Below, piece after piece: positions 9,679 through 18,676 of a stretch of 64,000 nt of DNA. The translations under genes and the position numbers were made by a program. Source of the stretch: Hysterangium stoloniferum (lineage: Eukaryota > Basidiomycota > Agaricomycetes > Hysterangiales > Hysterangiaceae); assembly GCA_015178975.1 (NCBI GenBank), contig WHVD01000004.1, positions 1,612,001 through 1,676,000 of the forward strand. The letters are read 5' to 3'. How positions within the stretch are numbered: position 1 is the stretch's first letter; every line of letters begins with the position of its first letter. The notes beneath the pieces were generated by a model. It ran no database searches, was not told the origin of the DNA, and worked only from the letters and a program-made list of their open reading frames with translations.

Positions 9679-12600
9679 TCAATCTAATAATACATCTTTG
9701 TACACTATATTTGCTGTTCTCTTTGTCTCCTTTAATAATATTTTTATCCTATTCCAACTTCTTCCCCTTGAAAGTCCCACATACAATTGCCCATGTCCAA
9801 ACACTGCCATTCTCAAATCTATTCCCACCACTTTCAAAGACTGTCCCTGTGACTTGTTAATTGTCATTGCAAATGCCAACCGCACTGGAAACTGAATACG
9901 ATGCAGTTTAAATGGCAGTTGATCATCATTTGTAATTATTTTGATCCGTGAAAGAAATGCCATTTTTCCAGTACATGGTCCAGTTAGAATCCGCACTTGA
10001 AGCAAATGATTTTCCATTTTCACCAGTCGCAATCGTGTCCCATTGAAAAGCCCCCTCTGTGGATCTATGTTCCGTAACAGCATCAATGGCACTCCTGGCT
10101 TCACCTCAAGTCGACTTGGTGGGATTCCACCAAAATTCAGGCCATTCAAATACTCTACAGGATACATCTCTGTCTCACTGTCTCCCTCTGCAGTATCAGC
10201 ACTGTGATACATACGACTCTCTCCAGGGAATTTATTCAGAAGTTCTGAATTAATCTCATCTACTTCTGAATTCCTTGGACACAGAATTGCCCGGTCTAAG
10301 AAGACTTCATCTTGCCAATCCCTTTGGTCTCTATCCACATGGATGTCTGGATATATCTCAGCAATTAAATCAGACATTTCTGGACCACAGATCATATGAG
10401 GAGGGATATCCATTGTATGATCCAAAGGTAAATCCTTTCCATGGCCTATATCCAATAGCCACTGAGCAAACTGTTCACTGTCTGGATCATCCTGGTCCAC
10501 CCGCATATTCTTTTTCAAGAAGAGTACCTTGATATGCTTCCAGAGTTCTGATTTCTGGATACATTGTCCAATGATCTGTTCTTTTGAACCCTTTGGTACA
10601 ACAGGCAAAGTCTGCTGGAAGTCACCTCCCCAGGCCACAGGGATCCCTCCAAAGGGAAGATCCTCCTTGTCTAATAAATCCCTCAGGGTTCTGTCAACTG
10701 CCTCACATGTGAAACGTGACTGCATGGGAACTTCATCCCAGATAATCAGTCGGACCTTCTTCATGAGCTCTGCTTTTTCTGAACCCTTTTTGATATGACA
10801 TAGAGCATCCTTCTCACAGGGAACAGGGATTGAAAATGTGCTGTGAGAGGTGCGACCACCCTTGAGAATCATTGATGCAATTCCAGAAGATGCCACACAA
10901 AGTACAATGTAGCCCTTGGCCCTACATGCATGTGCCAGAGTATTCCATACAAAGGACTTGCCAGTACCACCTGGACCATTCACAAAAAACAATTTGCCCT
11001 GCTGCTCATCCACTGCTTTCATTATAGTCTCAAAGGCAGCTCGTTGTTCAGGATTACACTTTTCAAGATTGGCTTGGGCACTGGCATGCTCAATATCAAC
11101 ATCATAATCTGACTGCTCCCTAATGAGACGGTTGCCAACAATGCCATCCCAAACATCAGTGCAGTTTGGCATGGTTGGATAGTGTGAAAGGGACTTTCCA
11201 GAATAGCGGAGGATCTTATCAATCTCATAGAGACCAAAGTCATAAATCCTGTCTGGTGATGGATTGACAATGCCATGTTTTTGCTGAAGTATGAACTTCA
11301 AATCATCACAAAGAAATGCTTTGAAGTCATTCCAGAGTTCATGGGGTTGTGCAGGGGAGGACATGGTCAAAATGATGGCAAACAACCTACGAAGTTGAAA
11401 CCCAGACTCTATGCGACTGGCTTCTGTGAGGCACATGTGCCACTGGCGGTCATCTTCAAGCAAACCACGTGCAACACAGGCTTGCTGAAATGTGGGATAA
11501 GTCTCACCCTGAAAAGTCCTGAGCTGTTCAAATGAGGTGGCACCTTTGACAACAGTGAGCAAAGTACGGAGGTGGAATCTTTCCCCACTGGCAATATTGA
11601 CAAAATGAATGCGCCCTATGGAAAAACCACTTTGACGTGGCTTCCATGATTTCTTCTTGGGGACATATGTGAAATACTCAGGAAAGTCCATATAAAATGT
11701 GTCCTGGGCACGCTGTCCATTATAACCAATGAGACCCTTGGCATTAGCTTCAAAATAAGCCATGAGAGTTGTCCCTGAGCGCTCTGCCCTTTGTAAAGCC
11801 TCAGCAGGACCTTGATCAGCATCAAAAAGTACAGTGTTTTCCCCAGGAAGATGGACACCAAGTGCCATTACTGCAGGAACCTGGGTGTGGAGTTCATTAC
11901 GCATTAACCGCCAGACAGATTCATGTGCACTGACATAACGTGCATCAATGTACTGTTGAATTTCATCTGGTGTCTTTCCAAATTCCATAGTTGTACGATC
12001 ATGGCCCTTGTAACAGTATTTATGCATGTACTTCATTGACCTATTGGTAAAGGTCAACTCTACATTGATGTGACATTCAAAGGTGAGAATCAAAATGGGG
12101 GAGTAAGGGACAACATGTCTGTTGTCATATGTAAACTTGGGAGTTTGATAAACCCTTCCATTGTTGGGGCGACGGCATGTTGGATAGCCTTCCTCATTGA
12201 CAATAGTGGCTTCACACCAATCCTTTGGATAGTGTTTACTGCATTCCTTATCTACCATACAGGCAGCATTTGGATGATCAGTTCCACAGGGACCATGGGT
12301 CATGAGCTGACCTACTAAATTAAACAGTCTGGGATGTGTTTCAGGATCTGGAAAACAGGCAGAAACCATGGAGTCAACATCTTCTGGTGTCCTTGGCTTA
12401 TTCTGGTCATCAAACCATATAAGGCAGTGCATGTGTGGAAGACCCCGCTTTTGGAATTCAATGACATGGATGTGGGCTACTGTTCTACCAAAGATGTGGT
12501 CCTCTGTGATCATCTTGAGCAACTTAGCCTTCTTGGCAGCAAAGACCCTGGAGACTAAATCAGGACGATCAGCTGGAGTCTGGCCAGGAAGCAATTCATC

Positions 12601-15363
12601 AGTAACCTCCTTCCACTTGGGATTGGCTGTCATGGTGATGAAGCAGCTGGCATTGCCATACTTTCGTGCAATTGCAAATGAATTTTGCAAACTTTGTCTC
12701 ATATCCCTTGAACTGCCAGTAAATGTAGAAGGAAGTATGACCCTCTGACCAATACTATTGGCATCTGTGTTGACATCCTCACGTGTAAAGGCATCGACCA
12801 CCTGGTTGTAGAGTTCTGCACGTAACCTTGGTTGATTATCTCTGAGAAACCTCAATCTGCGCTGCTCCGTTACTGCCCAGGCATTGACAATATACTGTTG
12901 GAATAGCTTTTGTGCATAAAAAAGGGTCATGGCTTCGTATGCTCTGGGAAATAGGCGATAGGCATAATATTCACATTGGGTCACCTTCCGACTTTTATCT
13001 TCATCTTCACCTTCTTCATCCTGCTGTCCAGGCTGGGGCTGCCAATTTTGATTGGCATAGGGAATGTCCCATGACCAACCACGCTCACCCCTGGGAAAGA
13101 GCATGACATAATGAAGGGGTGTATAAATGGCTTGTGCATCATGGACATGATGGAACTGGCCCCCTCTCCTCTGAACAATAATATCCCTTGGGTCACCACG
13201 ACCTGTATCACCATCTCCAGGGAGAATGACTGCAAGTTCATCACCGGTTGGAAGATTGTACCGTCTGGGATCATTAAAAGCTTTGTAGCTCAGCCTGACA
13301 TGTAACCTTGGAGTCTCTGCCTGTGTCCTCAATCGCTCATGTGCCTGGCGATAGAGTTGTATAAAGGGATTATATTGCTCCATCATATCCTGCAAGTCAG
13401 AAAAGGTTTGGTTATTTAGGTTTCTATTTGCCCTGTGATTCTGCCTCTGCTGCAATGCCTGCCTCAGTCCATCCTCCTGTGCCAATGCAGGATCATGGAT
13501 GTAAAGCTGAGCATAACTACGTGATACACCTTCTGTGTAAGGAATCAAGGCACCATGCTGGTGATACAATTCACCATGGATTTTGAAGACATATGGGCCA
13601 CCACCGCCTTGCAAGACAGACTCATCCAAATTGACACCGAGTGATGTAAATGCAAATGCATTATTATAGGCACGAATATTCTTGAGAAATTCTCTGCTAT
13701 TGTCTGTGTTATTCTCCAGGAGAGACCTTAAAGTGTGAGGGACTGGCTCAAGTATTGGGAGGGCCACCTTTCCTCGCTTGCAACACTTGCCAAATTTTGG
13801 ATGTGTCTTAGAGCTATTTGAGATACGCTCATCCATCCAGTGCAAAGCTCCACAGTCTGAACACTGTATGTCCATACGTCCCAAGTCATGTCTTTGAAAC
13901 CGGTCCTCCACAACTGGTTGCCGTCCAATAGGTAATTGTGGAATGGGAGGTGGAGGCATAGCTGCAGGCTGTAAAATGGCTGGAGGTGGGGGAATAACTG
14001 GAGGTGGGGGAATAACTGGAAGTGGGGCTAACTGTAGTTGCTGTTGCTGTTGTGGAGCTGGATTTTCAGGTAGATGGTGAAGCTGTGGTGGTGCCCACTG
14101 CAAAATAGGTGCTTGTTGTTGTTGTGGAGCTGGATTTCCAGGTGGATGATGCTGCTGTGGTGGTGGTAACTGCAAAATAGGTACCTGTGCCTGGAGTTGT
14201 GGAATGGCAGGAGGTAGTACTAACTGTAGCTGTTGTTGCTGTTGTGGAGCTGGATTTCCAGGTGGATGGTGAAGCTGTGGTGGTGCCCACTGCAATATAG
14301 GTTGTTGTTGTTGTTGTGGAGCTGGATGTCCAGGTGGATGGAAATGCTGTGGTGGTTGCCACTGCAAAATAGGTGGTTGTTGTTGCTGTGGATGGTAATG
14401 CTGTGGTGGTTCCCACTGTAAAATAGGTGGTTGTTGCTGCTGTGGATGGTGATACTGTAGTGGTGCAGCTACATTTCCTGGTTGATGACCATGCTGTGGA
14501 TGTGGTGCTGACTGTAAAATTTGTGGCTGCAGTTGAGCAGGTTGGTCTAACCGTGGTAAAGCAGCATACTGAGCATACAGAGCAGCTACTCCAGCAGAGC
14601 CAACTGCAGGCTGGACAGCTTCACCTGCAGGTGCACCCTGTTGTATATAAAGTGGTTGCTGAAGTTGAGCAGCTACATTGCCTCGTACATGACCTGGTGC
14701 CTGTGGCTGAACAGGTGCATTTGCTGGTTGATGACCTTGCTGGATATGTGGTGCTAACTGCAAAATTGGTTGCTGCAATTGAGCAGCTACATTGCCTCGT
14801 ACATGACCTGGTGCATTTGCTGGTTGATGACCCTGCTGGATATGTGGTGCTAACTGCAAAATTGGTTGCTGCAATTGAGCAGCTGGATTTCTCCGTCCAC
14901 GACCCTGCCTAAGAGGTTGTAATGGTGGCAAATTTTCATACTGCCTACGCAAAAGAGCCACTGCATCAGAGCCAACTATAGCAGAGCCACCTGCAGCAGA
15001 GCCACCTGCAGCAGAGCCACTTGCAGCAGAGCCACTTGCAGCAGAGCCACTTGCAGCAGAGCCACTTGCAGCAGAGCCACTTGCAGCAGAGCCACTTGCA
15101 GCAGAGCCACTTGCAGCAGAGCCACTTGCAGCAGAGCCACCTGTAGCAGAGCCACCTGCAGTAGAGCCACCTGGCTGAGCAACCAAAAATGGATTATCAG
15201 GTTGACCTCTACCAACAGGGAGATCTCCAAATGGTCGAGGAGGGAGTAATATATTAGAATTCACAGCTAAACGTCGATGACGATCAGATGGAGATGTCAT
15301 TTGCAATTGTGCCCTACGCTGCCTTCGCTCCTCCTCCCGATTACGCTCAGGTGTTCGATCCAT
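9679..15363 (-). CDS. Helitron Rep/helicase protein
   Basis: Rolling-circle transposase-helicase of about 1894 residues, fully open; the frame extends 16 codons upstream but I take the Met at 15363 (MDRTPERNREEERRQ) as start because the preceding residues look untranslated. Order: Gly/Ala/Ser repeats (about 65-130); Gln/Pro-rich low complexity (to about 480); a Cys-rich finger with CSDCG and KCCK (about 498-535); Helitron-like N domain; Rep HUH motif LPHMH (about 975); Rep tyrosine motif KYMHKYCYKGH (about 1110); PIF1-type helicase with Walker A GPGGTGKS (about 1464), Walker B IIWDEVP (about 1540), GGDFQQTLPVV and a C-terminal TINKSQGQS...YVGLSRG. All expected catalytic residues are present, so the protein may be functional. 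It would nick, unwind and strand-transfer the element in the nucleus. Confidence 0.93.
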   Translation of the reverse strand: MDRTPERNREEERRQRRAQLQMTSPSDRHRRLAVNSNILLPPRPFGDLPVGRGQPDNPFLVAQPGGSTAGGSATGGSAASGSAASGSAASGSAASGSAASGSAASGSAASGSAASGSAAGGSAAGGSAIVGSDAVALLRRQYENLPPLQPLRQGRGRRNPAAQLQQPILQLAPHIQQGHQPANAPGHVRGNVAAQLQQPILQLAPHIQQGHQPANAPVQPQAPGHVRGNVAAQLQQPLYIQQGAPAGEAVQPAVGSAGVAALYAQYAALPRLDQPAQLQPQILQSAPHPQHGHQPGNVAAPLQYHHPQQQQPPILQWEPPQHYHPQQQQPPILQWQPPQHFHPPGHPAPQQQQQPILQWAPPQLHHPPGNPAPQQQQQLQLVLPPAIPQLQAQVPILQLPPPQQHHPPGNPAPQQQQAPILQWAPPQLHHLPENPAPQQQQQLQLAPLPVIPPPPVIPPPPAILQPAAMPPPPIPQLPIGRQPVVEDRFQRHDLGRMDIQCSDCGALHWMDERISNSSKTHPKFGKCCKRGKVALPILEPVPHTLRSLLENNTDNSREFLKNIRAYNNAFAFTSLGVNLDESVLQGGGGPYVFKIHGELYHQHGALIPYTEGVSRSYAQLYIHDPALAQEDGLRQALQQRQNHRANRNLNNQTFSDLQDMMEQYNPFIQLYRQAHERLRTQAETPRLHVRLSYKAFNDPRRYNLPTGDELAVILPGDGDTGRGDPRDIIVQRRGGQFHHVHDAQAIYTPLHYVMLFPRGERGWSWDIPYANQNWQPQPGQQDEEGEDEDKSRKVTQCEYYAYRLFPRAYEAMTLFYAQKLFQQYIVNAWAVTEQRRLRFLRDNQPRLRAELYNQVVDAFTREDVNTDANSIGQRVILPSTFTGSSRDMRQSLQNSFAIARKYGNASCFITMTANPKWKEVTDELLPGQTPADRPDLVSRVFAAKKAKLLKMITEDHIFGRTVAHIHVIEFQKRGLPHMHCLIWFDDQNKPRTPEDVDSMVSACFPDPETHPRLFNLVGQLMTHGPCGTDHPNAACMVDKECSKHYPKDWCEATIVNEEGYPTCRRPNNGRVYQTPKFTYDNRHVVPYSPILILTFECHINVELTFTNRSMKYMHKYCYKGHDRTTMEFGKTPDEIQQYIDARYVSAHESVWRLMRNELHTQVPAVMALGVHLPGENTVLFDADQGPAEALQRAERSGTTLMAYFEANAKGLIGYNGQRAQDTFYMDFPEYFTYVPKKKSWKPRQSGFSIGRIHFVNIASGERFHLRTLLTVVKGATSFEQLRTFQGETYPTFQQACVARGLLEDDRQWHMCLTEASRIESGFQLRRLFAIILTMSSPAQPHELWNDFKAFLCDDLKFILQQKHGIVNPSPDRIYDFGLYEIDKILRYSGKSLSHYPTMPNCTDVWDGIVGNRLIREQSDYDVDIEHASAQANLEKCNPEQRAAFETIMKAVDEQQGKLFFVNGPGGTGKSFVWNTLAHACRAKGYIVLCVASSGIASMILKGGRTSHSTFSIPVPCEKDALCHIKKGSEKAELMKKVRLIIWDEVPMQSRFTCEAVDRTLRDLLDKEDLPFGGIPVAWGGDFQQTLPVVPKGSKEQIIGQCIQKSELWKHIKVLFLKKNMRVDQDDPDSEQFAQWLLDIGHGKDLPLDHTMDIPPHMICGPEMSDLIAEIYPDIHVDRDQRDWQDEVFLDRAILCPRNSEVDEINSELLNKFPGESRMYHSADTAEGDSETEMYPVEYLNGLNFGGIPPSRLEVKPGVPLMLLRNIDPQRGLFNGTRLRLVKMENHLLQVRILTGPCTGKMAFLSRIKIITNDDQLPFKLHRIQFPVRLAFAMTINKSQGQSLKVVGIDLRMAVFGHGQLYVGLSRGRSWNRIKILLKETKRTANIVYKDVLLD
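14976..15170 (-). repeat. 15-bp in-frame repeat in the Helitron gene
   Basis: About 12 copies of a 15-bp unit (plus strand GCAGAGCCACTTGCA) encode SAASG repeats. A second, longer in-frame repeat family (13940-14900) encodes Gln/Pro-rich blocks such as QQQQQPILQWAPPQ. Confidence 0.9.
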
Positions 15364-15411
15364 ACTAATATAGCAATCACAGCAGTAGTAGCAGAGAGAG
15401 AAACCCTGCAA

Positions 15412-16530
15412 GAGAGGGGGAAGAGAGGAGGGGCAGAAAGTTGTGGTGAATTAGACTAAAATAAGCCAAAGAAAATTACAGGGAAAGGACTCACTTTCAA
15501 TACTCCACTTATACTTATATGGAGTGGTCACAAACACAGTAGAGAGTGGCAGAAAAGAAATGCAGACAAATGGCTCTAAAATAGCCTAAAAACATGAACA
15601 ATAATGTATAAATATCTTTTAATAGCATGAGGGAAGGTACCAATACAAACTGGGAGATATGTTATATCTTCCAGTAACAATAGAAACAGCAATCAAGGCA
15701 AAACGGCCCAGAATAGACGGTCAATTTCACTGTAAGAACAATATTTGAGCAAAAAAAGGTAAGATTAATTACAGGGACAGGAATCACCTTCAATACTCGA
15801 CTTATAATCACAGAGAAGACTCAAAAAGCAGTGGAGAGTCCTATGGAAAGGAAATTCAGACAAATAGATCTAAAATAACCCAAAAATGGGTAAAATAATG
15901 CATAAATATATTACAACAGCATGAGAAAGCCCAAAACATACCTGATATTATAGGATAGTCTTCAGACTGTGTATTTCAAAATTATGAATGAGAAGAACAC
16001 CCGGGAAAGGGTAATCTGACTGCCAATAAATTATTTAATCATTAAAAAAAGCGAAAATTAAATAATAATTGGTAGAAGCTCACCACACCTTTTATATTGC
16101 CTGAGGAGTTGAAGAAGGGTTCAGAGATGATAAATGCTCAATATGGGGGGTCCAGGGCCAGTGGATGGCCAGACTCTAACTGCAGAATAATATATTTAAT
16201 TATTAAAAAAGCGAAATTTAATAGGATTAAATAGAGCCCTCAACACACCTTGATATGGGCCCAGATACCTTGAGAAATATTCCAGAGAGGATCCCCTCAC
16301 AATTTAAAGAGGACAAAGCTGGGGGAGGGAGAGGGGAAGGGAGAAAGTATGGCAGCCTCAAGGCTTTACAGCGGGCTTCCGGGCTTCCCGCGGCTATGGC
16401 CTAAAATGTTCCCACGCGTCGCAAAATAGTTCCGGGTATGTCACAAATGTCACGGAAAAGCTCCCGCGCCGTGAGAAAAGCTCCCGCGGCGTCATTAAAT
16501 ACTCCCGCGTGTGCAAAAATGCCCCCGCGC
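15412..16530 (-). promoter_or_regulatory. Non-coding 5' region of the autonomous Helitron
   Basis: No gene. Read on the minus strand, it runs from the 5' end block into the Rep/helicase start. It has three loosely related ~250-300-bp sections, each with a 'caggact-cac-ctt' motif followed by 'aatact' and A/T-rich sequence (about 15475, 15775, 16075), so it is internally repeated, then a purine run (16316-16350) and CCCGCG-type repeats (16385-16520). The promoter presumably lies here, but I cannot point to its core elements. Confidence 0.5.
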
Positions 16531-16600
16531 TGACTAATAAGAGACTTCGGGCGCTAGCGCGCCCTCAGCTTAGTCACACACTCACACGCACCCTCATCGG
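16530..16600. repeat. GC hairpin flanked by GACTAA/TTAGTC
   Basis: GACTAATAAGAGACTTC, then the GGGCGCTAGCGCGCCC palindrome, then TCAGCTTAGTC. The inner palindrome is nested in outer GACTAA/TTAGTC arms. Equivalent structures are at about 18500-18545 and 20220-20265 in units 3 and 4 (with GCTAACGC), and a decayed one at about 21520-21570. Confidence 0.85.
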
Positions 16601-16942
16601 GATTTTTCGACCCTGATGGGGAAGAAGCTCGGGCGCTCCGCGCCCTCACGGATTGGGGCGCCTTCGGCGCCTACAAAGCGCCCACCACCCACCGTACAAC
16701 TTTACTTTATATGATGGAGGGAGTTCGGGCGCTCCGCGCCCTCACAGCGCCTAAAAGCGCCCACGGACCCACCATGCTCCTTTCACTTATTTGATGACAA
16801 GCTTAGGAACCCTTGCTACGCTGCGGGGCGGTCGCTTCGCGACCGGCCCCACAACTTCGCTGCGGGCTCCAGCTTGTTGGGGGGCTTCGCCCCCCAAACC
16901 CCCCCGCATTGACAACTTTTAAGTATTTCTGAGACTCATCGT

Positions 16943-17360
16943 TTGAACGGAAAGTGCTCAGAGAACGGAAAGTGCTCAGAGAACGGAAAGTGCTCAGAGA
17001 ACGGAAAGTGCTCAGAGAACGGAAAGTGCTCAGAGAACGGAAAGTGCTCAGAGAACGGAAAGTGCTCAGAGAACGGAAAGTGCTCAGAGAACGGAAAGTG
17101 CTCAGAGAACGGAAAGTGCTCAGAGAACGGAAAGTGCTCAGAGAACGGAAAGTGCTCAGAGAACGGAAAGTGCTCAGAGAACGGAAAGTGCTCAGAGAAC
17201 GGAAAGTGCTCAGAGAACGGAAAGTGCTCAGAGAACGGAAAGTGCTCAGAGAACGGAAAGTGCTCAGAGAACGGAAAGTGCTCAGAGAACGGAAAGTGCT
17301 CAGAGAACGGAAAGTGTTCAGAGAACGGAAAGTGTTCTTAGAACGGAAAGTGTTCTTAGA
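16943..17360. repeat. 18-bp minisatellite, about 23 copies
   Basis: Almost identical copies of GAACGGAAAGTGCTCAGA, with the last three degrading to GTTCTTA variants. Homogeneity suggests recent expansion. The ENGKCS-type open frame through it is a repeat translation. Confidence 0.95.
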
Positions 17361-17394
17361 ACAGTTACAAAGGAGTCAAAAGTTACAAAAGGAG

Positions 17395-17755
17395 TCAAAG
17401 GTTACAAATGGAATCAACGGTTACAAACGGAATCAACGGTTACAAACGGAATCAACGGTTACAAACGGAATCAACGGTTACAAACGGAATCAACGGTTAC
17501 AAACGGAATCAACGGTTACAAATGGAATCAACGGTTACAAATGGAATCAACGGTTACAAAGGAATCAACGGTTACAAACGGAATCAACGGTTACAAATGG
17601 AATCAACGGTGACAAATGGAAATGACAGCTACAAAAGGTGCAACAGTGACAAAAGGTGCAACAGTGATAAAAGATGCAATAGTGACAAAAGGTGCAATAG
17701 TGACAAAAGGTGCAATAGTTTCAAAAGCAGCAATGGTTTCAATCAAACATTGAGT
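17395..17755. repeat. 19-bp and 18-bp minisatellites
   Basis: About 11 copies of ACGGAATCAACGGTTACAA (17400-17615), then about 6 copies of GTGACAAAAGGTGCAATA variants (17630-17740). Confidence 0.92.
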
Positions 17756-17759
17756 TGAT

Positions 17760-18045
17760 CTTACTGTCATGTATTGTAGTTTATTTTACTTTATGTAATT
17801 TAGTTTTTATTACATTTTACTTTGGTTTATTCTATTTTATTATATTTTTAAACATTTTATTTTGATTTATTGTATTTGATTTTGATTTATTGTATTCTAT
17901 TTTGATTTATTACATTTTGCTTTAGTTTAATTCAATTTTTAAGCATTTTACTTTTATTTTTTGTATTTATTTCGATTTTTCCTATTTTATTTATATTTTA
18001 TCCTATGTTATTTTGATTTATTGTATTTTATTCTAATTAACCCGG
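17760..18045. repeat. A/T-rich low-complexity stretch
   Basis: Repeats on the theme TTTTATTTTGATTTATTGTA. The same kind of stretch occurs at 19520-19800 in unit 4, so it is a shared module of the non-autonomous units. Confidence 0.85.
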
Positions 18046-18049
18046 AAAA

Positions 18050-18490
18050 CCATGTAGACCTCCTCCGGGGATTACCATCCTTCTCCGGGGAAATGGCTTT
18101 ACAGGGGCGTGGGAAATAGTTCCACAAAATGTGTGGAAAATGCCTGAGGGGCGCGGGAAATAGTTCCGCGAAGGTATGGAAAATCACTGTGTGAAGGGCG
18201 CGGGAAATTCCCCCGGAAATGACGTGGGAAATGCTTACATGAAGGGCGCGGGAAATGTTCCTTGGCGAGTCGTGCGTGGGAAATGTCTTCATTAGGCTGT
18301 GAAATGGTTCCGCACATGTGACAAATACTCCCGCGGCATTACAAAATACTCCCGCGTGTGTAACAATACTTCCGTGCACGTGACAAAACACTCCAGCGCC
18401 TGTAACAATACTCCCGTGGCGCCATAAATGCTCCCAGGCCGTGAGAAAAGCTCCCGCGGCGTCATTAAATACTCCCGCGTGTGCAAAAAT
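18050..18490. repeat. CGCGGGAAA / CTCCCGCG repeats of unit 3
   Basis: First half: loose 24-30-bp repeats with GGGCGCGGGAAATG. Second half: repeats with AATACTCCCGCG. The two halves are complementary in base make-up, so the transcript could fold back. The same module precedes the 5' end block in units 2 (part) and 4. Confidence 0.8.
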
Positions 18491-18676
18491 GCCCCCGCGC
18501 TGACTAATAAGAGACTTCGGGCGCTAACGCGCCCTCAGCTTAGTCAGACAGTGAGGTTCGGGCGCTGCGCGCCCTCACAAATTGGGGAAAAAGCTCGGGC
18601 GCTCCGCGCCCTCACAAATAGGGCCTGCGGCGCCCAAAAACGCCCACCACCCACCATGCTCCTTTCACTTATTTGA

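Larger units (their letters stand above)
9463..16794 (-). mobile_element. Helitron unit 2 (autonomous candidate, 7.3 kb)
   Basis: The 3' end is at 9463 (minus strand ...CCCAGGCTTG) and the 5' end at 16794 (TCAAATAAGTGAAAGG). It contains one very large open gene (9679-15363, minus), then a 5' region of about 1.1 kb with A/T-rich segments and TCCCGCG-type repeats (16390-16520). A second 5'-end-like sequence, TCATATAAAGTAAAG, ends at 16714, 80 bp inside the outer end, so the true 5' end of the gene-bearing unit may be 16714, with 16715-16794 left over from another copy. Confidence 0.8.
16798..18676 (-). mobile_element. Helitron unit 3 (non-autonomous)
   Basis: 1879 bp. The 3' end CAAGCTTAGGAACCC at 16798 matches unit 1, with hairpins at about 16827-16852 and 16878-16895. 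The 5' end is at 18676. The interior, in order, is an 18-bp minisatellite, a 19-bp minisatellite, an A/T-rich low-complexity stretch and CGCGGGAAA-type repeats. No gene is seen. Confidence 0.8.

Noticed and set aside
14066-15230. Frames opposite and alongside the Helitron gene (Thr/Ser, Leu/Val/Ala repeats)
   Set aside because: Shadows of in-frame repeats of the Rep/helicase N-terminus.
16943-17758. Open frames of 116-223 codons with ENGKCS and LRERKV repeats
   Set aside because: Products of 18- and 19-bp repeats; frame openness follows from a unit length divisible by three or from stop-free composition.
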